Numbered from the stretch's first letter, positions 16,459-25,294 are shown. The stretch: 64,000 nucleotides of DNA from Acinetobacter bereziniae LMG 1003 = CIP 70.12 (GCF_000368925.1 NZ_KB849756.1:2630416-2694415), one strand, 5' to 3'. A program made the numbers and translations. The notes: a model not told the origin generated them from the letters alone.

Positions 16459-17536
16459 AAACATGAGGTGCGACAGTTTCAAAAGCCATATGATAATCAA
16501 CAAGCTGAGCAAATTTCTCTAATGGTGTAAGCCAATCTAACGCCTTTCTAGGACGAGTATTCAGTGACATGGCAACTTGATTTAAATAATGCTGATCTGC
16601 CTGATTTAAATCAATCCCTTTAGGTAAATATTGCCTAATTAAACCATTCATATTTTCGCATGTGCCTTTTTGCCAAGGTGAATGTGGGTCACAGAAATAT
16701 ACATCTATGCCTAAATCTTCTTCGAGTATTTTATGTTCTGACATCTCGCGTCCACGGTCATAGGTCAACGTTTTACGCAGTTCTGCAGGTAAATATTTCA
16801 GAGCTTCAGTTAAAGCCTTGCGCACTGATTCTGCCTTTGCATCAGGTAATGTTGCCAAGATACAGAGCCGTGTATTTCGTTCAATAAGTGTTGCTATCGA
16901 ACTTTTATTGTCTTTACCTTTAATTAAATCAGCTTCCCAATGACCCGGTATTTTTCTTTCTTGAACTTCGGCTGGGCGCTCATGAATAGTTTTAATATCC
17001 TGTAATATAGAATCTTTTTTAGGTTCACCGTTAGCTTTTCGCTTTTTATTTTCATGACGCAGACAGGATAATAAGTCTTTTTTCAACTCACCCTTTGGTA
17101 ATGCTCGTATCGTTGAATAAATCGTTGTATGGCTTACATTCATTGTTTGATCCAAATCAGGAAATGTCTTTAAACGCTTTGCTATTTGCTGAGGAGACCA
17201 TAAACAACGGATCGCTTCAACAATAAATTTCCAGAGGATTGAATCGATTTTGAGTTTTCTGTGACCACGTCTACGTCTAGCGAAGGTGTTATCAGAAGCA
17301 TATCGAGCTTGATAAACGTCATTGATGCTATTTCTTTTAAGCTCACGATAGATCGTACTAGGATGTCTTTTAATGAGTTCAGCAAATTTTCTGGCTGAAA
17401 AGCCTTCTTTTCTTGACTCAAGCATTAATGCAGTACGATCTTCAAAGTTAAGATGATGGTATGACAATTTTATATACTCCATAAACCCTTTAAATTAATT
17501 AGGTGGTTTATGTCGCACTTCAAGTTTTACTCTGCC
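16450..17536 (-). mobile_element. ISAba125, complete, IS30 family
   Basis: 1087 bp bounded by imperfect inverted ends. The left end starts GGCGAATTCAAACATGAG and the right end (reversed) GGCAGAGTAAAACTTGAA. Both share GTGCGACA just inside. The left end equals the ISAba125 right-end sequence known upstream of blaNDM, including the outward -35 TTGAAT, and the size equals that of ISAba125 as I recall it. One intact transposase gene and a 3-bp duplication show a simple, probably recent insertion. Confidence 0.9.
16457..17482 (-). CDS. IS30-family transposase of ISAba125
   Basis: 341 aa. The N-terminal helix-turn-helix (FSARKFAELIKRHPSTIYRELKRN) is the IS30 DNA-binding motif. The DDE catalytic triad is Asp185 (HWEADLIKG), Asp242 (TYDRGREM) and Glu276 (KGTCENMNGLIRQYLPKG). 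The reading frame is full length with no stop or frameshift, so the element is potentially active. AAGGG lies before the ATG. Confidence 0.95.
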   Translation of the reverse strand: MEYIKLSYHHLNFEDRTALMLESRKEGFSARKFAELIKRHPSTIYRELKRNSINDVYQARYASDNTFARRRRGHRKLKIDSILWKFIVEAIRCLWSPQQIAKRLKTFPDLDQTMNVSHTTIYSTIRALPKGELKKDLLSCLRHENKKRKANGEPKKDSILQDIKTIHERPAEVQERKIPGHWEADLIKGKDNKSSIATLIERNTRLCILATLPDAKAESVRKALTEALKYLPAELRKTLTYDRGREMSEHKILEEDLGIDVYFCDPHSPWQKGTCENMNGLIRQYLPKGIDLNQADQHYLNQVAMSLNTRPRKALDWLTPLEKFAQLVDYHMAFETVAPHV

Positions 17537-17605
17537 CTACTTCAGTATAGGCATCAGAAAACGCGGCTTAAGCATTAAATTAAACATGAACCATCGAGAA
17601 CAATA

Positions 17606-18418
17606 ATGATCCCTATTGGTACTTTTAGCTTTCTACAATTCTTTTTGTTATTTATCTGCCCAATATTAGGGGGGATTTCATGCATCATCTTGGTTGTCTT
17701 GGGACTGAACTATTTCATTCAAAAATTTATCAATAAGGTTCCAGATCAGCATTTTTTGTCACTGAAAGTAAAAGGTTTTTTAGTATTCTTTGCGGTTTTC
17801 AATATCTGGAATATCTATCTGTTTTTTCTGTCAGAACGAGTAAGTGATGAGGTCAATGTATCGATGGAAAATAAAGAAAAACGTAAACGTTTTATATTGC
17901 CAGTGGATTATGTTTATGATGGTTTTGTATTTCCTCAAGGAACATTAATCAATGCATATAATGCGCATGACGATGGTGGTCGTTATCGTTATTTAACGCT
18001 TTCAGGGCTTGAACAAGCACGTTTTCAACAGCCGGTTTATATTGCTGATGTTTGGGCTAAGGCGATTAAGGTTGACTCAGATTATGAGTTTTTAATTGAA
18101 CTTTCACAAGATCAATATATTTCACCTGTTTATATTCTAGATGGTCAGGGTGAATATAAAGTAGATTCTGCACGTGCTTCAATACATTGTAAAAAGGATC
18201 AAATCGCGCAATATACCGTGAATTCTGATTACTATCCTAATAAAGATTACACCAGTGAAGACTGGTATACACTAGAAGAGGAGCGTTTTGATCCAAAACA
18301 ATGGCTGTTTAGAGGTTGTTTTTCTGCTCCGCCAATCTATGTCGATCGCCCTTATCCACAAACAAAATTATATGATGAAGAACGAATGAGCGAGGTAACG
18401 AATGCCGCAATATTTTAA
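17606..18418 (+). CDS. Inner-membrane protein, unknown function
   Basis: 270 aa with two N-terminal transmembrane helices (residues about 8-36 and 55-75) and a large soluble domain of about 190 residues. That domain begins with a basic EKRKRF stretch and reads FILPVDYVYDGFVFPQGTLINAY. It has two cysteines (SIHCKK, RGCFSAP) and no recognised family. Before the ISAba125 insertion it lay about 80 bases behind the PH-like gene, so the two may once have been cotranscribed. Confidence 0.6.
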   Translation: MIPIGTFSFLQFFLLFICPILGGISCIILVVLGLNYFIQKFINKVPDQHFLSLKVKGFLVFFAVFNIWNIYLFFLSERVSDEVNVSMENKEKRKRFILPVDYVYDGFVFPQGTLINAYNAHDDGGRYRYLTLSGLEQARFQQPVYIADVWAKAIKVDSDYEFLIELSQDQYISPVYILDGQGEYKVDSARASIHCKKDQIAQYTVNSDYYPNKDYTSEDWYTLEEERFDPKQWLFRGCFSAPPIYVDRPYPQTKLYDEERMSEVTNAAIF

Positions 18419-18546
18419 AAAAAATATTTTAATCGTTAAAGCCTCATTTTTAACAATCAGTTTCAGAATTAAATACAATAAAAATGCTTGAAAATAGACT
18501 TTAAAGCATCACATTATGAGGTGTAGAGCGGAACAACAGGTTTAAT

Positions 18547-20346
18547 GTGAACGAAAACGTACGTGCAAATATTGAAAAGATTTTAGCCCATATGACCACC
18601 TTACCTGGTGTATATAAAATGCTGGGAAAAGATGGCGAATTGTTATATGTGGGAAAAGCCAAAAATCTAAAAAATCGTGTATCAAGTTATTTTGTCAAAA
18701 CCATTGAACATCCCAAAACTCAAGCATTGGTTGCACGAATCTATAATATTGAAACCTTGGTAGTTCGTTCTGAAACAGAAGCATTGTTGCTTGAACAAAA
18801 TCTAATTAAGCTGCATCGTCCACCATATAACATTATGCTGCGTGATGATAAGTCATATGTTTATATCTTTGTATCCGCAGATAAACCTTACCCGCGTATT
18901 GCCTCAGGACGAGGTAAAGGGAAACACCAAGTGGGTAAGTTTTTTGGACCTTATCCCAGTGCATATAATGCGCGAGATACCCTGCTCGTTTTACAGAAAT
19001 TATTTAATGTACGTCAGTGTGAAAATAGCTATTTTTCACAGCGCAAACGCCCGTGTCTACAATATCAAATCAAACGTTGTACTGCACCTTGTGTTGGACT
19101 GATTAGCCCAGAAGCCTACCATGAAGACGTTCAGAACTCGATTCGCTTTCTCAATGGTGATACCAAAGAGTTGAATCAGGAGTTGATTCAAAAAATGGAA
19201 CAGGCTGCCGAGAATCTAGAATTTGAAAAAGCAGTATTTTATCGTGATCGTATGGCTTTACTTAGAGATGTTCAGGCACAACAAGCCATTTATAAAGTGA
19301 AAGGCGAGGCTGATATCTTGGCAATTGCCTATCAGGCAGGAGTGACCTGTGTACAGATCATGCATGTGCGTAATGGCAAAATGCTGGGTGGAAAAAGTTA
19401 TTTTCCAGATATGCTTGGTGATGATCTGGGGCAAATGTTGGCAGATTTTATTGCCAATTTCTATTTCCAAGTGGCAGATGAAGTCCCTGCTGAATTGATT
19501 GTGAATGTTGAGGTTTCTGATCGGAAAGAATTAGAAGCAGCATTGCATCAACAATTCGAAAAGAAAATTCAGATTAAACACAATGTTCGAGAAACACGTG
19601 CTGAATGGCTGGAGTTGGCTGAAATGAATGTACAGCATGCCATCAAAGGTAAACTTGCCAACCATTTAGAGCTAAATGAGCGTTTTTATCAGCTTGAGCA
19701 AGTGTGTGGTCGCCCAATTGACAGTATTGAATGTTTTGATATTTCCCACACGATGGGTGAGGCAACGATTGCTTCATGTGTGGTGTTCGATGCAGGTGGG
19801 GCACGTAAGCGCGATTATCGACAATTCTCCATCGAAGACATTACAGGTGGTGATGATTATGCTGCGATGCGTCAAGCACTGACTCGACGTTATAAAAAAG
19901 CCATGTTGCCCGATTTATTGCTGATCGATGGGGGCAAAGGTCAGTTACATATGGCGATGGAAGTGATGCAAGAGTTGGGCTTAGAAGCGTTTATGGTTGG
20001 AGTCTCTAAAGGTGAGGGGCGTAAACCGGGTTTAGAAACCTTACATTTTACCGATGGTACAAAAATACAACTCCCAGAAGACCATAAAGCCCTGCATTTG
20101 ATTCAACAAGTCCGCGATGAAGCGCATCGTTTTGCCATCACCAAACATCGCGCTAAGCGTGATAAACGTCGAGGTGGTTCAGTGCTTGAAGCAATTCCTG
20201 GTTTAGGACCAAAACGCCGCCGTGATTTACTTACCCATTTTGGTGGTATTCAAGGTGTACTCAAGGCTTCAGAACATGATTTAAAAAATGTTCCGGGTCT
20301 TGGTGATGTCATGGCACGTATGATTTATAAAGTTTTGCATGAGTAA
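18547..20346 (+). CDS. uvrC: Excinuclease ABC subunit UvrC
   Basis: 599 aa. UvrC makes the dual incisions in nucleotide excision repair with UvrA and UvrB. Domains in order: N-terminal GIY-YIG nuclease (LPGVYKM...LLYVGKAKNLKNRV, residues about 18-45), Cys-rich region (CENSYFSQRKRPCLQYQIKRCTAPCVG is split by the conserved cysteines), UVR coiled segment near 205, RNase H-like nuclease (CFDISHTMGE; LLIDGGKGQL) and C-terminal helix-hairpin-helix. The start is GTG with AGG 6 bases upstream. The overlapping ATG runs into a stop. Confidence 0.97.
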   Translation: MNENVRANIEKILAHMTTLPGVYKMLGKDGELLYVGKAKNLKNRVSSYFVKTIEHPKTQALVARIYNIETLVVRSETEALLLEQNLIKLHRPPYNIMLRDDKSYVYIFVSADKPYPRIASGRGKGKHQVGKFFGPYPSAYNARDTLLVLQKLFNVRQCENSYFSQRKRPCLQYQIKRCTAPCVGLISPEAYHEDVQNSIRFLNGDTKELNQELIQKMEQAAENLEFEKAVFYRDRMALLRDVQAQQAIYKVKGEADILAIAYQAGVTCVQIMHVRNGKMLGGKSYFPDMLGDDLGQMLADFIANFYFQVADEVPAELIVNVEVSDRKELEAALHQQFEKKIQIKHNVRETRAEWLELAEMNVQHAIKGKLANHLELNERFYQLEQVCGRPIDSIECFDISHTMGEATIASCVVFDAGGARKRDYRQFSIEDITGGDDYAAMRQALTRRYKKAMLPDLLLIDGGKGQLHMAMEVMQELGLEAFMVGVSKGEGRKPGLETLHFTDGTKIQLPEDHKALHLIQQVRDEAHRFAITKHRAKRDKRRGGSVLEAIPGLGPKRRRDLLTHFGGIQGVLKASEHDLKNVPGLGDVMARMIYKVLHE

Positions 20347-20488
20347 ACTGCCCCTGTTATCCGTAATACATTGTTATCAGGGATAAGGTACATTTGCCAA
20401 AACGACCATTGACGCATGAGTCATTGATCATTTTCATCTTGCTTTAAATATGGAACAGTACAGCAAAGGTCAAAAAATTGGACAGATC

Positions 20489-21283
20489 ATGTCATTAGAA
20501 TCGCTGTTTCAGCAGATTGAGCAAAAGCAATGGATTGATATTCCTCAAGGATGGTTACAAGGACGTACAATTTTTGGCGGTCTTGTCGCTGGTATGTTGA
20601 TTCATAAAGCCATCACTACCATTGCTGATACTGGGAAAAAGCTGCTTAGCTGTAGCATTACGTTTGTGGGTCCAGTTGAAGAAGCACAAGTTAAATTAAC
20701 TGCTGAAATTCTTCGTCAAGGCAAGTCTGTGACAACAATTGAGGTTCGACTTTGGCAAAATGAAGCTGTGCAAAGTATTCTTATTGCCAGTTTTGGAAGT
20801 CAGCGCGATTCAAAAATTCAGGTCGCAAGAGAGCCGCAAGTGCCTGATTTTCCATCACTTGATCAAATGAGTATTGTGCCGAAGTATTTACCTTTTCCTG
20901 AATGTGTAAAGAATTTTCAATTGGGATGGACCGAGGGTAATTATCCCATGTCAGGCAGTAAGCAACCTGATTTTGCTGGGCGTTGTCGTTTTGACCCTGA
21001 TCTACACAGTAATCGTGAAATGCATGTTGCAGATCTGTTGACGCTGATGGATGTTTGGCCACCAGGAGTCTTGCCGATGTTTAAAATACCCGCGCCTGCC
21101 AGTTCACTCACTTGGCATGTCACCTTGGTTCATCCACTTAACAATCAGTTGAATGATTGGTTTAAATATCAAGTGATCACAGACTTTGCTGAACATGGCT
21201 ATGCAACAGAGCATGCCTACTTATGGGACGAGCAAAATCGCCTCATTGCGATTGCAAGACAGACAGTTACTGTATTTGCCTAG
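20489..21283 (+). CDS. Acyl-CoA thioesterase-like hotdog protein
   Basis: 264 aa with two hotdog halves. The N-half has WLQGRTIFGGLVAGMLIHKAI, the acyl-CoA-binding motif of TesB/YbgC-like thioesterases. The C-half has FAGRCRFDPDLHSNREMHVADLLTLMDVWPPGVLPM, typical of the 'thioesterase family protein' group in gamma-proteobacteria. Substrate unknown. MSLESLF at 20489 is preferred to ATG 20450 because GGAC precedes it. It sits between uvrC and pgsA, which are adjacent in many other gamma-proteobacteria. Confidence 0.75.
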   Translation: MSLESLFQQIEQKQWIDIPQGWLQGRTIFGGLVAGMLIHKAITTIADTGKKLLSCSITFVGPVEEAQVKLTAEILRQGKSVTTIEVRLWQNEAVQSILIASFGSQRDSKIQVAREPQVPDFPSLDQMSIVPKYLPFPECVKNFQLGWTEGNYPMSGSKQPDFAGRCRFDPDLHSNREMHVADLLTLMDVWPPGVLPMFKIPAPASSLTWHVTLVHPLNNQLNDWFKYQVITDFAEHGYATEHAYLWDEQNRLIAIARQTVTVFA

Positions 21284-21389
21284 TCGACAGTTTTATGTGA
21301 ATCGTATAAAGTATGAATGAAATAGAGCTTTACTCTGCATGATTATTTACCATTAAATTGGGTAAATAGGGGACTCACTGGCGGTGTCT

Positions 21390-21977
21390 ATGACTACAGG
21401 TCGTATCCTGAATATTCCAAATATCTTGACGCTTGCTCGGATTGCGTTAATTCCAGTTTTTTTAATCATCGCCTATTGGCCACCTGCAATTGGAGTAGGT
21501 GGACATACAGGTGGCATGACACGACATATTATTTTGACTGCAATTTTTGTGATTGCTGCTGTGACGGACTGGTTTGACGGCTATTTGGCTCGAACCTTGA
21601 ACCAAACCTCAGCATTTGGGCGTTTTTTAGATCCCGTTGCAGATAAATTGATGGTTGCAGCAGCTTTAATTGTATTGGTGCAATGGCAACCTACGATCGC
21701 AATGGCGTTTGCCGCAATTGTAATTATTTCTCGTGAGATTACCGTTTCAGCATTACGTGAGTGGATGGCTGAATTAGGTGCACGTACCAATGTTGCGGTA
21801 TCGACTGTAGGTAAATATAAAACAGCATTTCAAATGATTGCGATCACGGTATTTCTGTTAAATTGGCAACCTCTTGAAATGTTAGCTTACGCATTACTGT
21901 ATACAGCAGTCATTTTGACGTTATGGTCGATGTTTATTTATCTCAAAGCAGCGTGGCCTTATTTGAAGCAACCTTAA
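21390..21977 (+). CDS. pgsA: CDP-diacylglycerol-glycerol-3-phosphate phosphatidyltransferase PgsA
   Basis: 195 aa integral membrane enzyme making phosphatidylglycerophosphate, the committed step to phosphatidylglycerol and cardiolipin. The CDP-alcohol phosphotransferase motif is complete: Asp60, Asp63-Gly64, Ala67-Arg68, Gly77, Asp81 and Asp85. Four to five hydrophobic helices. GTG 21384 two codons upstream is an alternative start. A long hairpin lies about 30 bases after the stop. Confidence 0.95.
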   Translation: MTTGRILNIPNILTLARIALIPVFLIIAYWPPAIGVGGHTGGMTRHIILTAIFVIAAVTDWFDGYLARTLNQTSAFGRFLDPVADKLMVAAALIVLVQWQPTIAMAFAAIVIISREITVSALREWMAELGARTNVAVSTVGKYKTAFQMIAITVFLLNWQPLEMLAYALLYTAVILTLWSMFIYLKAAWPYLKQP

Positions 21978-22004
21978 GAAACAAAAGTTGTTGTTTAACT
22001 TATG

Positions 22005-22041
22005 GTCGTAATGGGAAATTAATGTATTTCACCATTACGAC
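22005..22041. repeat. Long imperfect hairpin after pgsA
   Basis: GTCGTAATGG-GAAAT pairs with ATTTC-a-CCATTACGAC, 15 bp with one bulge around a TAATGT loop. There is no T-run, so it may stabilise the pgsA mRNA 3' end rather than terminate. Confidence 0.6.
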
Positions 22042-22309
22042 ATCATTCAAAGATAAAATAATTTACTTTCCCTTTGCTTTTCTCGTTACTCGTGATCAGA
22101 ACTTATACCATTCAAGAAAACTTGCAACATATAGCTAGTCTGTTAAAAAATTTTTAAGTATTTGATTTTAAATTATTTGCTGTGTACCAAGACTAAAATA
22201 TAAGATTGACTGTGATCTTATGCTATATTGCTGAAGAACAAGATTAGAAAAAATACTGTTGTGACGTTCTCGTCAACTACATCGTCATCAGTAGAACAAA
22301 GGAATATTT
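22042..22309. other. Gene-free spacer before the propeller-like gene
   Basis: With the hairpin this leaves about 330 bases between genes. I see no ORF or RNA gene in it. A promoter for the next gene is expected near 22200-22290 (TATAAGATTG region) but was not pinned down. Confidence 0.4.
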
Positions 22310-23473
22310 ATGTCATCATTGTTTTATTTATCAAATCAAAATTTATATTTATTGGATGGAAATAAAAGTATAACCGTACCTTGCCAAGCGATTGACCAAT
22401 ATAAGAAAAATCTAGTTGAGATTCAGCAGCGTAAAGAGTGGAAAACCAAAGGTACCGGTGCTCAGTTTACGGGAAATTTTTCACAAGATGATCAAGTTGA
22501 TTTAAATTATATTTTTCCAACCGATGTGGTCTTAACATCGGATCATAAAATGATTTATACCGCATGCTTACAAGAAGGAACATCAATTAATGTTAAATCT
22601 CTCAATGACTTGCAAGAAACAGAAGGTTTAATACTCAGAAAAAATGATTTTGTGGTTCAGGACATGGCATATGATGAAGCGAAAAAACGATTAGCACTCT
22701 CTGTCAATTCAAATGGTTATGAGCGCCATATTTGTATTTTACCTTTAGACGCGAATCGGACACAGTATTTAACTGAAGGCGACTGTCAGGACTCAAATCC
22801 ATGTTTTGATCCACAAGATACTATGCAACTTTATTATGACTCTTGTGGTCTAGCTTATGGCGAGCATCGAATTGCTTATAGCCCAAAGGAAATCTACCAT
22901 TTAGATATGGGGACAGGTGAGTTACAAACGGTTGCTTCGGACCCGAAATTTGATTTCTTTAAACCTAAAATGGATAGTTTAGGAAATTTATATTTTATTA
23001 AAAGACCTTATTCACGTGATGGTAGTCATCATTCGCCAGTGACCACAATAAAAGATATTATTTTTGCACCATTTAAAATTATTCGGGCAATTGTGGGCTG
23101 GTTAGATTTTTTTACACAGCGTTATACAGGGGAATCGTTAAAAACAACATCAGGGAATAATCCTGCCAAGTCTCAACAAAAGTCAGAAGAAGAATTATTT
23201 GTTGAAGGTAATCTGATCAAAGCTCAACAAAATTTAGAGCGTAATCAGAAGTCTGGAGAAAAATACCCTGGCATGATTCCAAAGTCTTGGGAGTTGGTTA
23301 AAATGTCACCCACGGGTGAAATGACGACATTAAAGCGAGGGGTGATGAGCTTCGCTTTAAAAGATGACACTATTTTTTATTCCAATGGAAAATATTTAAT
23401 TGAACTTGATGCAGATCAAAATGAGCATCTTAGAATTGAAGCTAAGCTAATTTCAAAGATTATTTGTGGATGA
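22310..23473 (+). CDS. Propeller-like protein, unknown function
   Basis: 387 aa, no signal peptide. It begins SSLFYLSNQNLYLLDGNK and contains repeated strand-turn units (KMIYTACLQEG, RLALSVNSNGYERHICILPL, DTMQLYYDSCGL, NLYFIKRPYSRDGSHH) resembling TolB/WD-type beta-propeller blades. A hydrophobic segment near residue 250 (DIIFAPFKIIRAIVGWLDFF) and a charged Gln/Glu-rich stretch interrupt the pattern. I do not recognise a family with certainty. It is followed by a terminator. Confidence 0.6.
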   Translation: MSSLFYLSNQNLYLLDGNKSITVPCQAIDQYKKNLVEIQQRKEWKTKGTGAQFTGNFSQDDQVDLNYIFPTDVVLTSDHKMIYTACLQEGTSINVKSLNDLQETEGLILRKNDFVVQDMAYDEAKKRLALSVNSNGYERHICILPLDANRTQYLTEGDCQDSNPCFDPQDTMQLYYDSCGLAYGEHRIAYSPKEIYHLDMGTGELQTVASDPKFDFFKPKMDSLGNLYFIKRPYSRDGSHHSPVTTIKDIIFAPFKIIRAIVGWLDFFTQRYTGESLKTTSGNNPAKSQQKSEEELFVEGNLIKAQQNLERNQKSGEKYPGMIPKSWELVKMSPTGEMTTLKRGVMSFALKDDTIFYSNGKYLIELDADQNEHLRIEAKLISKIICG

Positions 23474-23491
23474 TATTGTCATTTTTGAAGT

Positions 23492-23521
23492 AAAGAAAAC
23501 GTCATTGAGCGTTTTCTTTAT
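23492..23521 (+). terminator. Rho-independent terminator
   Basis: AAAGAAAACG and CGTTTTCTTT form 10-bp perfect arms around TCATTGAG, just after the propeller-like gene. Confidence 0.7.
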
Positions 23522-23639
23522 GGAGCGTTTTTTTGAATTCAGCTTAGCAATGTTTTTAAATATGATTCAGCTTGACCAACTTGAAAGTGCTATCATTACA
23601 TATGGTCAATCTGCTTAAAAACACCTGCAATAAAATATA

Positions 23640-23770
23640 ATGTCTCCTGATCAATAAAATCAATCTATTGTTGAATCATATCAAACTTTTATTGCCAAAC
23701 TTTGCCGCTAAAGCTTAAATAACATAGGGCTTCATCTAGGTGATGCTTCATTAAAAAGTCCTAAGGATGA
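23640..23770. repeat. Degenerate copy of the intergenic hairpin repeat
   Basis: Shares TGATCAATAAAAT, a following CAAT(C/A)(T/G)ATTGTT segment, a GCTAAAG(C/T)TTA block and GATGC(T/C)TCA in the same order with the element at 44.6-44.8 kb. Stems are no longer perfect. Comparison was by eye only. Confidence 0.4.
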
Positions 23771-23821
23771 GCAGTTGATTTTGACTCAGGTTTGACGTTT
23801 CTTTTATCAATACCGCACACA

Positions 23822-24040
23822 TTAATTTTTGATAATGGTGAGTGATGTATGACCAAATCGTGATTTGGTTTGATCAGTATTTTTGAGTGAAAAACTGCCT
23901 TTCTCTGATTCTCGACAAAGAAATACCGACAGTGATTGAAAATCTGCACGACTAATGAATAAATCTTGTATAGACAGGGTCCATTTTTCTCCTGAACGCA
24001 GTTGAGCAATTCGGGTCGAAATTTGCTTGAGCAGATCCAT
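23822..24040 (-). CDS. Small protein, 72 aa, unknown function
   Basis: Starts MDLLKQISTRIAQLRSGEKW with AGGA 8 bases upstream. An in-frame ATG 9 bases earlier is an alternative. The text (LSIQDLFISRADFQSLSVFLCRESEKGSF) faintly recalls the small winged-helix found at the start of some antitoxin-type regulators (a 'release the block at LxSRAxxxxAL' pattern), but this is a guess. The upstream region carries a perfect 12-bp dyad that would suit an autoregulated DNA-binding protein. It could also be a chance ORF. Confidence 0.45.
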   Translation of the reverse strand: MDLLKQISTRIAQLRSGEKWTLSIQDLFISRADFQSLSVFLCRESEKGSFSLKNTDQTKSRFGHTSLTIIKN

Positions 24041-24059
24041 TTTATTCATCCTGATTAAG

Positions 24060-24103
24060 GTGATAAATACTTTGCTATAGCATATAAAAATAGTATTTAT
24101 CAC
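24060..24103. promoter_or_regulatory. Perfect 12-bp operator-like dyad
   Basis: GTGATAAATACT (24060-24071) and AGTATTTATCAC (24092-24103) are exact inverted copies 20 bases apart, directly upstream of the 72-codon minus-strand gene. The spacer holds TATGCTATAG on the minus strand, a plausible extended -10. Confidence 0.55.
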
Positions 24104-24232
24104 ATCATTTATTTTGCCCTAATTGTTACAAGATCATTTATCAAGGCTATCTAGCATGACTATTTTGTGACAAAGATATTGCATTTTCGTGACAAGTCAA
24201 AAAGGCTTTAGATATAAAATAGATAAGCTTTT

Positions 24233-24856
24233 CTATTTTTCTGCTGAGAAATTGGAATTTGCTAAAATATATTCTATTTCATCTTTTGCTGCTGTTTGAA
24301 GTTTACTGCGAAAGGCATCTACCGCTTGTTCAATCAATGTTTCAGCTTCTAATTCAAGACGAAGACGGACACTTTCTAGCTCCGAGGTGATCTGTGCATC
24401 TGCAACAGCAAATTGACCATTGGCATAGTCGATCGCTGGTGTATCAGGATTCTTGGTATATTTTTCACTATAAATTGAAATTTCAAGATCAATTTGCTGA
24501 CGTAAATTTTGTAAGTTTAGTGTTTGTTGTTCATATTGCTGAGTTTCATCTTTTTGTAGTTCTAAATTATAAGCATCTTGTTGTGCACGTTTTTCAGCTA
24601 AAGCTTTCTCTAGTGCTAATTGTTTACGAACACGGGCTTCTTCGATCAATTGAGCTTTTAAGTCAGCATAAGCTTGTTCTACTTTGAGTTGAGCAACTTG
24701 CATTTCACGTTGGTCGTTGCTTAACCACTGTTGTACATCCGTTTTTGGGCTGAGAAGATCACAGATGCGATTGAGGTCATCTACAAAAGTTTGGCGTACA
24801 GCCTCAGGCGTGTCTAACCAACGCTTTTTAAAATCTTGACCGACATTTAATGTCAC
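24233..24856 (-). CDS. Coiled-coil protein, unknown function
   Basis: 207 aa, soluble, no cysteine-based motif (one Cys). Residues about 55-130 are a long heptad-like Gln/Glu/Ala/Lys-rich coiled coil (VEQAYADLKAQLIEEARVRK, KALAEKRAQQDAYNLELQ). A second helical stretch near 155-190 follows. It lies downstream of holC on the same strand with a 30-base gap and may be the last gene of the pepA-holC operon. No known family recognised. Confidence 0.65.
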   Translation of the reverse strand: MTLNVGQDFKKRWLDTPEAVRQTFVDDLNRICDLLSPKTDVQQWLSNDQREMQVAQLKVEQAYADLKAQLIEEARVRKQLALEKALAEKRAQQDAYNLELQKDETQQYEQQTLNLQNLRQQIDLEISIYSEKYTKNPDTPAIDYANGQFAVADAQITSELESVRLRLELEAETLIEQAVDAFRSKLQTAAKDEIEYILANSNFSAEK

Positions 24857-24886
24857 CGCATATCTCCTTGGGAAAATGTTTAAAAT

Positions 24887-25294
24887 TTATAACTTATAGG
24901 TTTGAGGCTGAGTACCCATGTGTCGATAGGCTTTGTATTTCTCTCGACCAACTTGCTTAGCAGACTCATCATTTTCGATAATTTCTATAATGTGACTAAA
25001 TTGTGTCACTTGTTCAAGTGCTTGACTGTTAAAATTAAACACAATCCATTCAGATGATTCGGGAAGTTTGGGGGAAATACAGATCGGTGCATCGACTTGA
25101 TCAATACCATGCGCCAAAAAACTAGTGGGATCAAAAGACCACAAATATTCATCCAGTTGTTGTTGCATATTCACATCAGGGCAATGCAGCCAAATTTTAG
25201 CTGCATTTCGTAGAATTTTACGACATAAACGACAAGCACTTTCAACTTGTCGTTCAGGGCTTTTTTCAAACAAGTAAAAGCTAATTTTAGCCAT
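24887..25294 (-). CDS. holC: DNA polymerase III chi subunit HolC
   Basis: 135 aa. Chi links the clamp loader to single-strand binding protein. Start MAKISFYLFEKSPERQVESACRLCRKI and DEYLWSFDPTSFLAHGI (the conserved W-F-PHG-type block) match the family. It overlaps the end of pepA by 8 bases, the usual pepA-holC order. Confidence 0.9.
   Translation of the reverse strand: MAKISFYLFEKSPERQVESACRLCRKILRNAAKIWLHCPDVNMQQQLDEYLWSFDPTSFLAHGIDQVDAPICISPKLPESSEWIVFNFNSQALEQVTQFSHIIEIIENDESAKQVGREKYKAYRHMGTQPQTYKL

Larger units (their letters stand above)
16447..17539. repeat. 3-bp target-site duplication CTA flanking the IS
   Basis: CTA at 16447-16449 and again at 17537-17539, immediately outside the two inverted ends. 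Removing the element and one CTA leaves a short ordinary intergenic spacer. Confidence 0.8.

Noticed and set aside
22000..22310. tRNA genes after pgsA, as in E. coli
   Set aside because: No acceptor stem, anticodon arm or TTC loop consensus could be found on either strand.
23761..24009. 82-codon minus-strand frame overlapping the 72-aa gene
   Set aside because: Same region in another frame. The 72-aa frame has the better start and sits behind the dyad.
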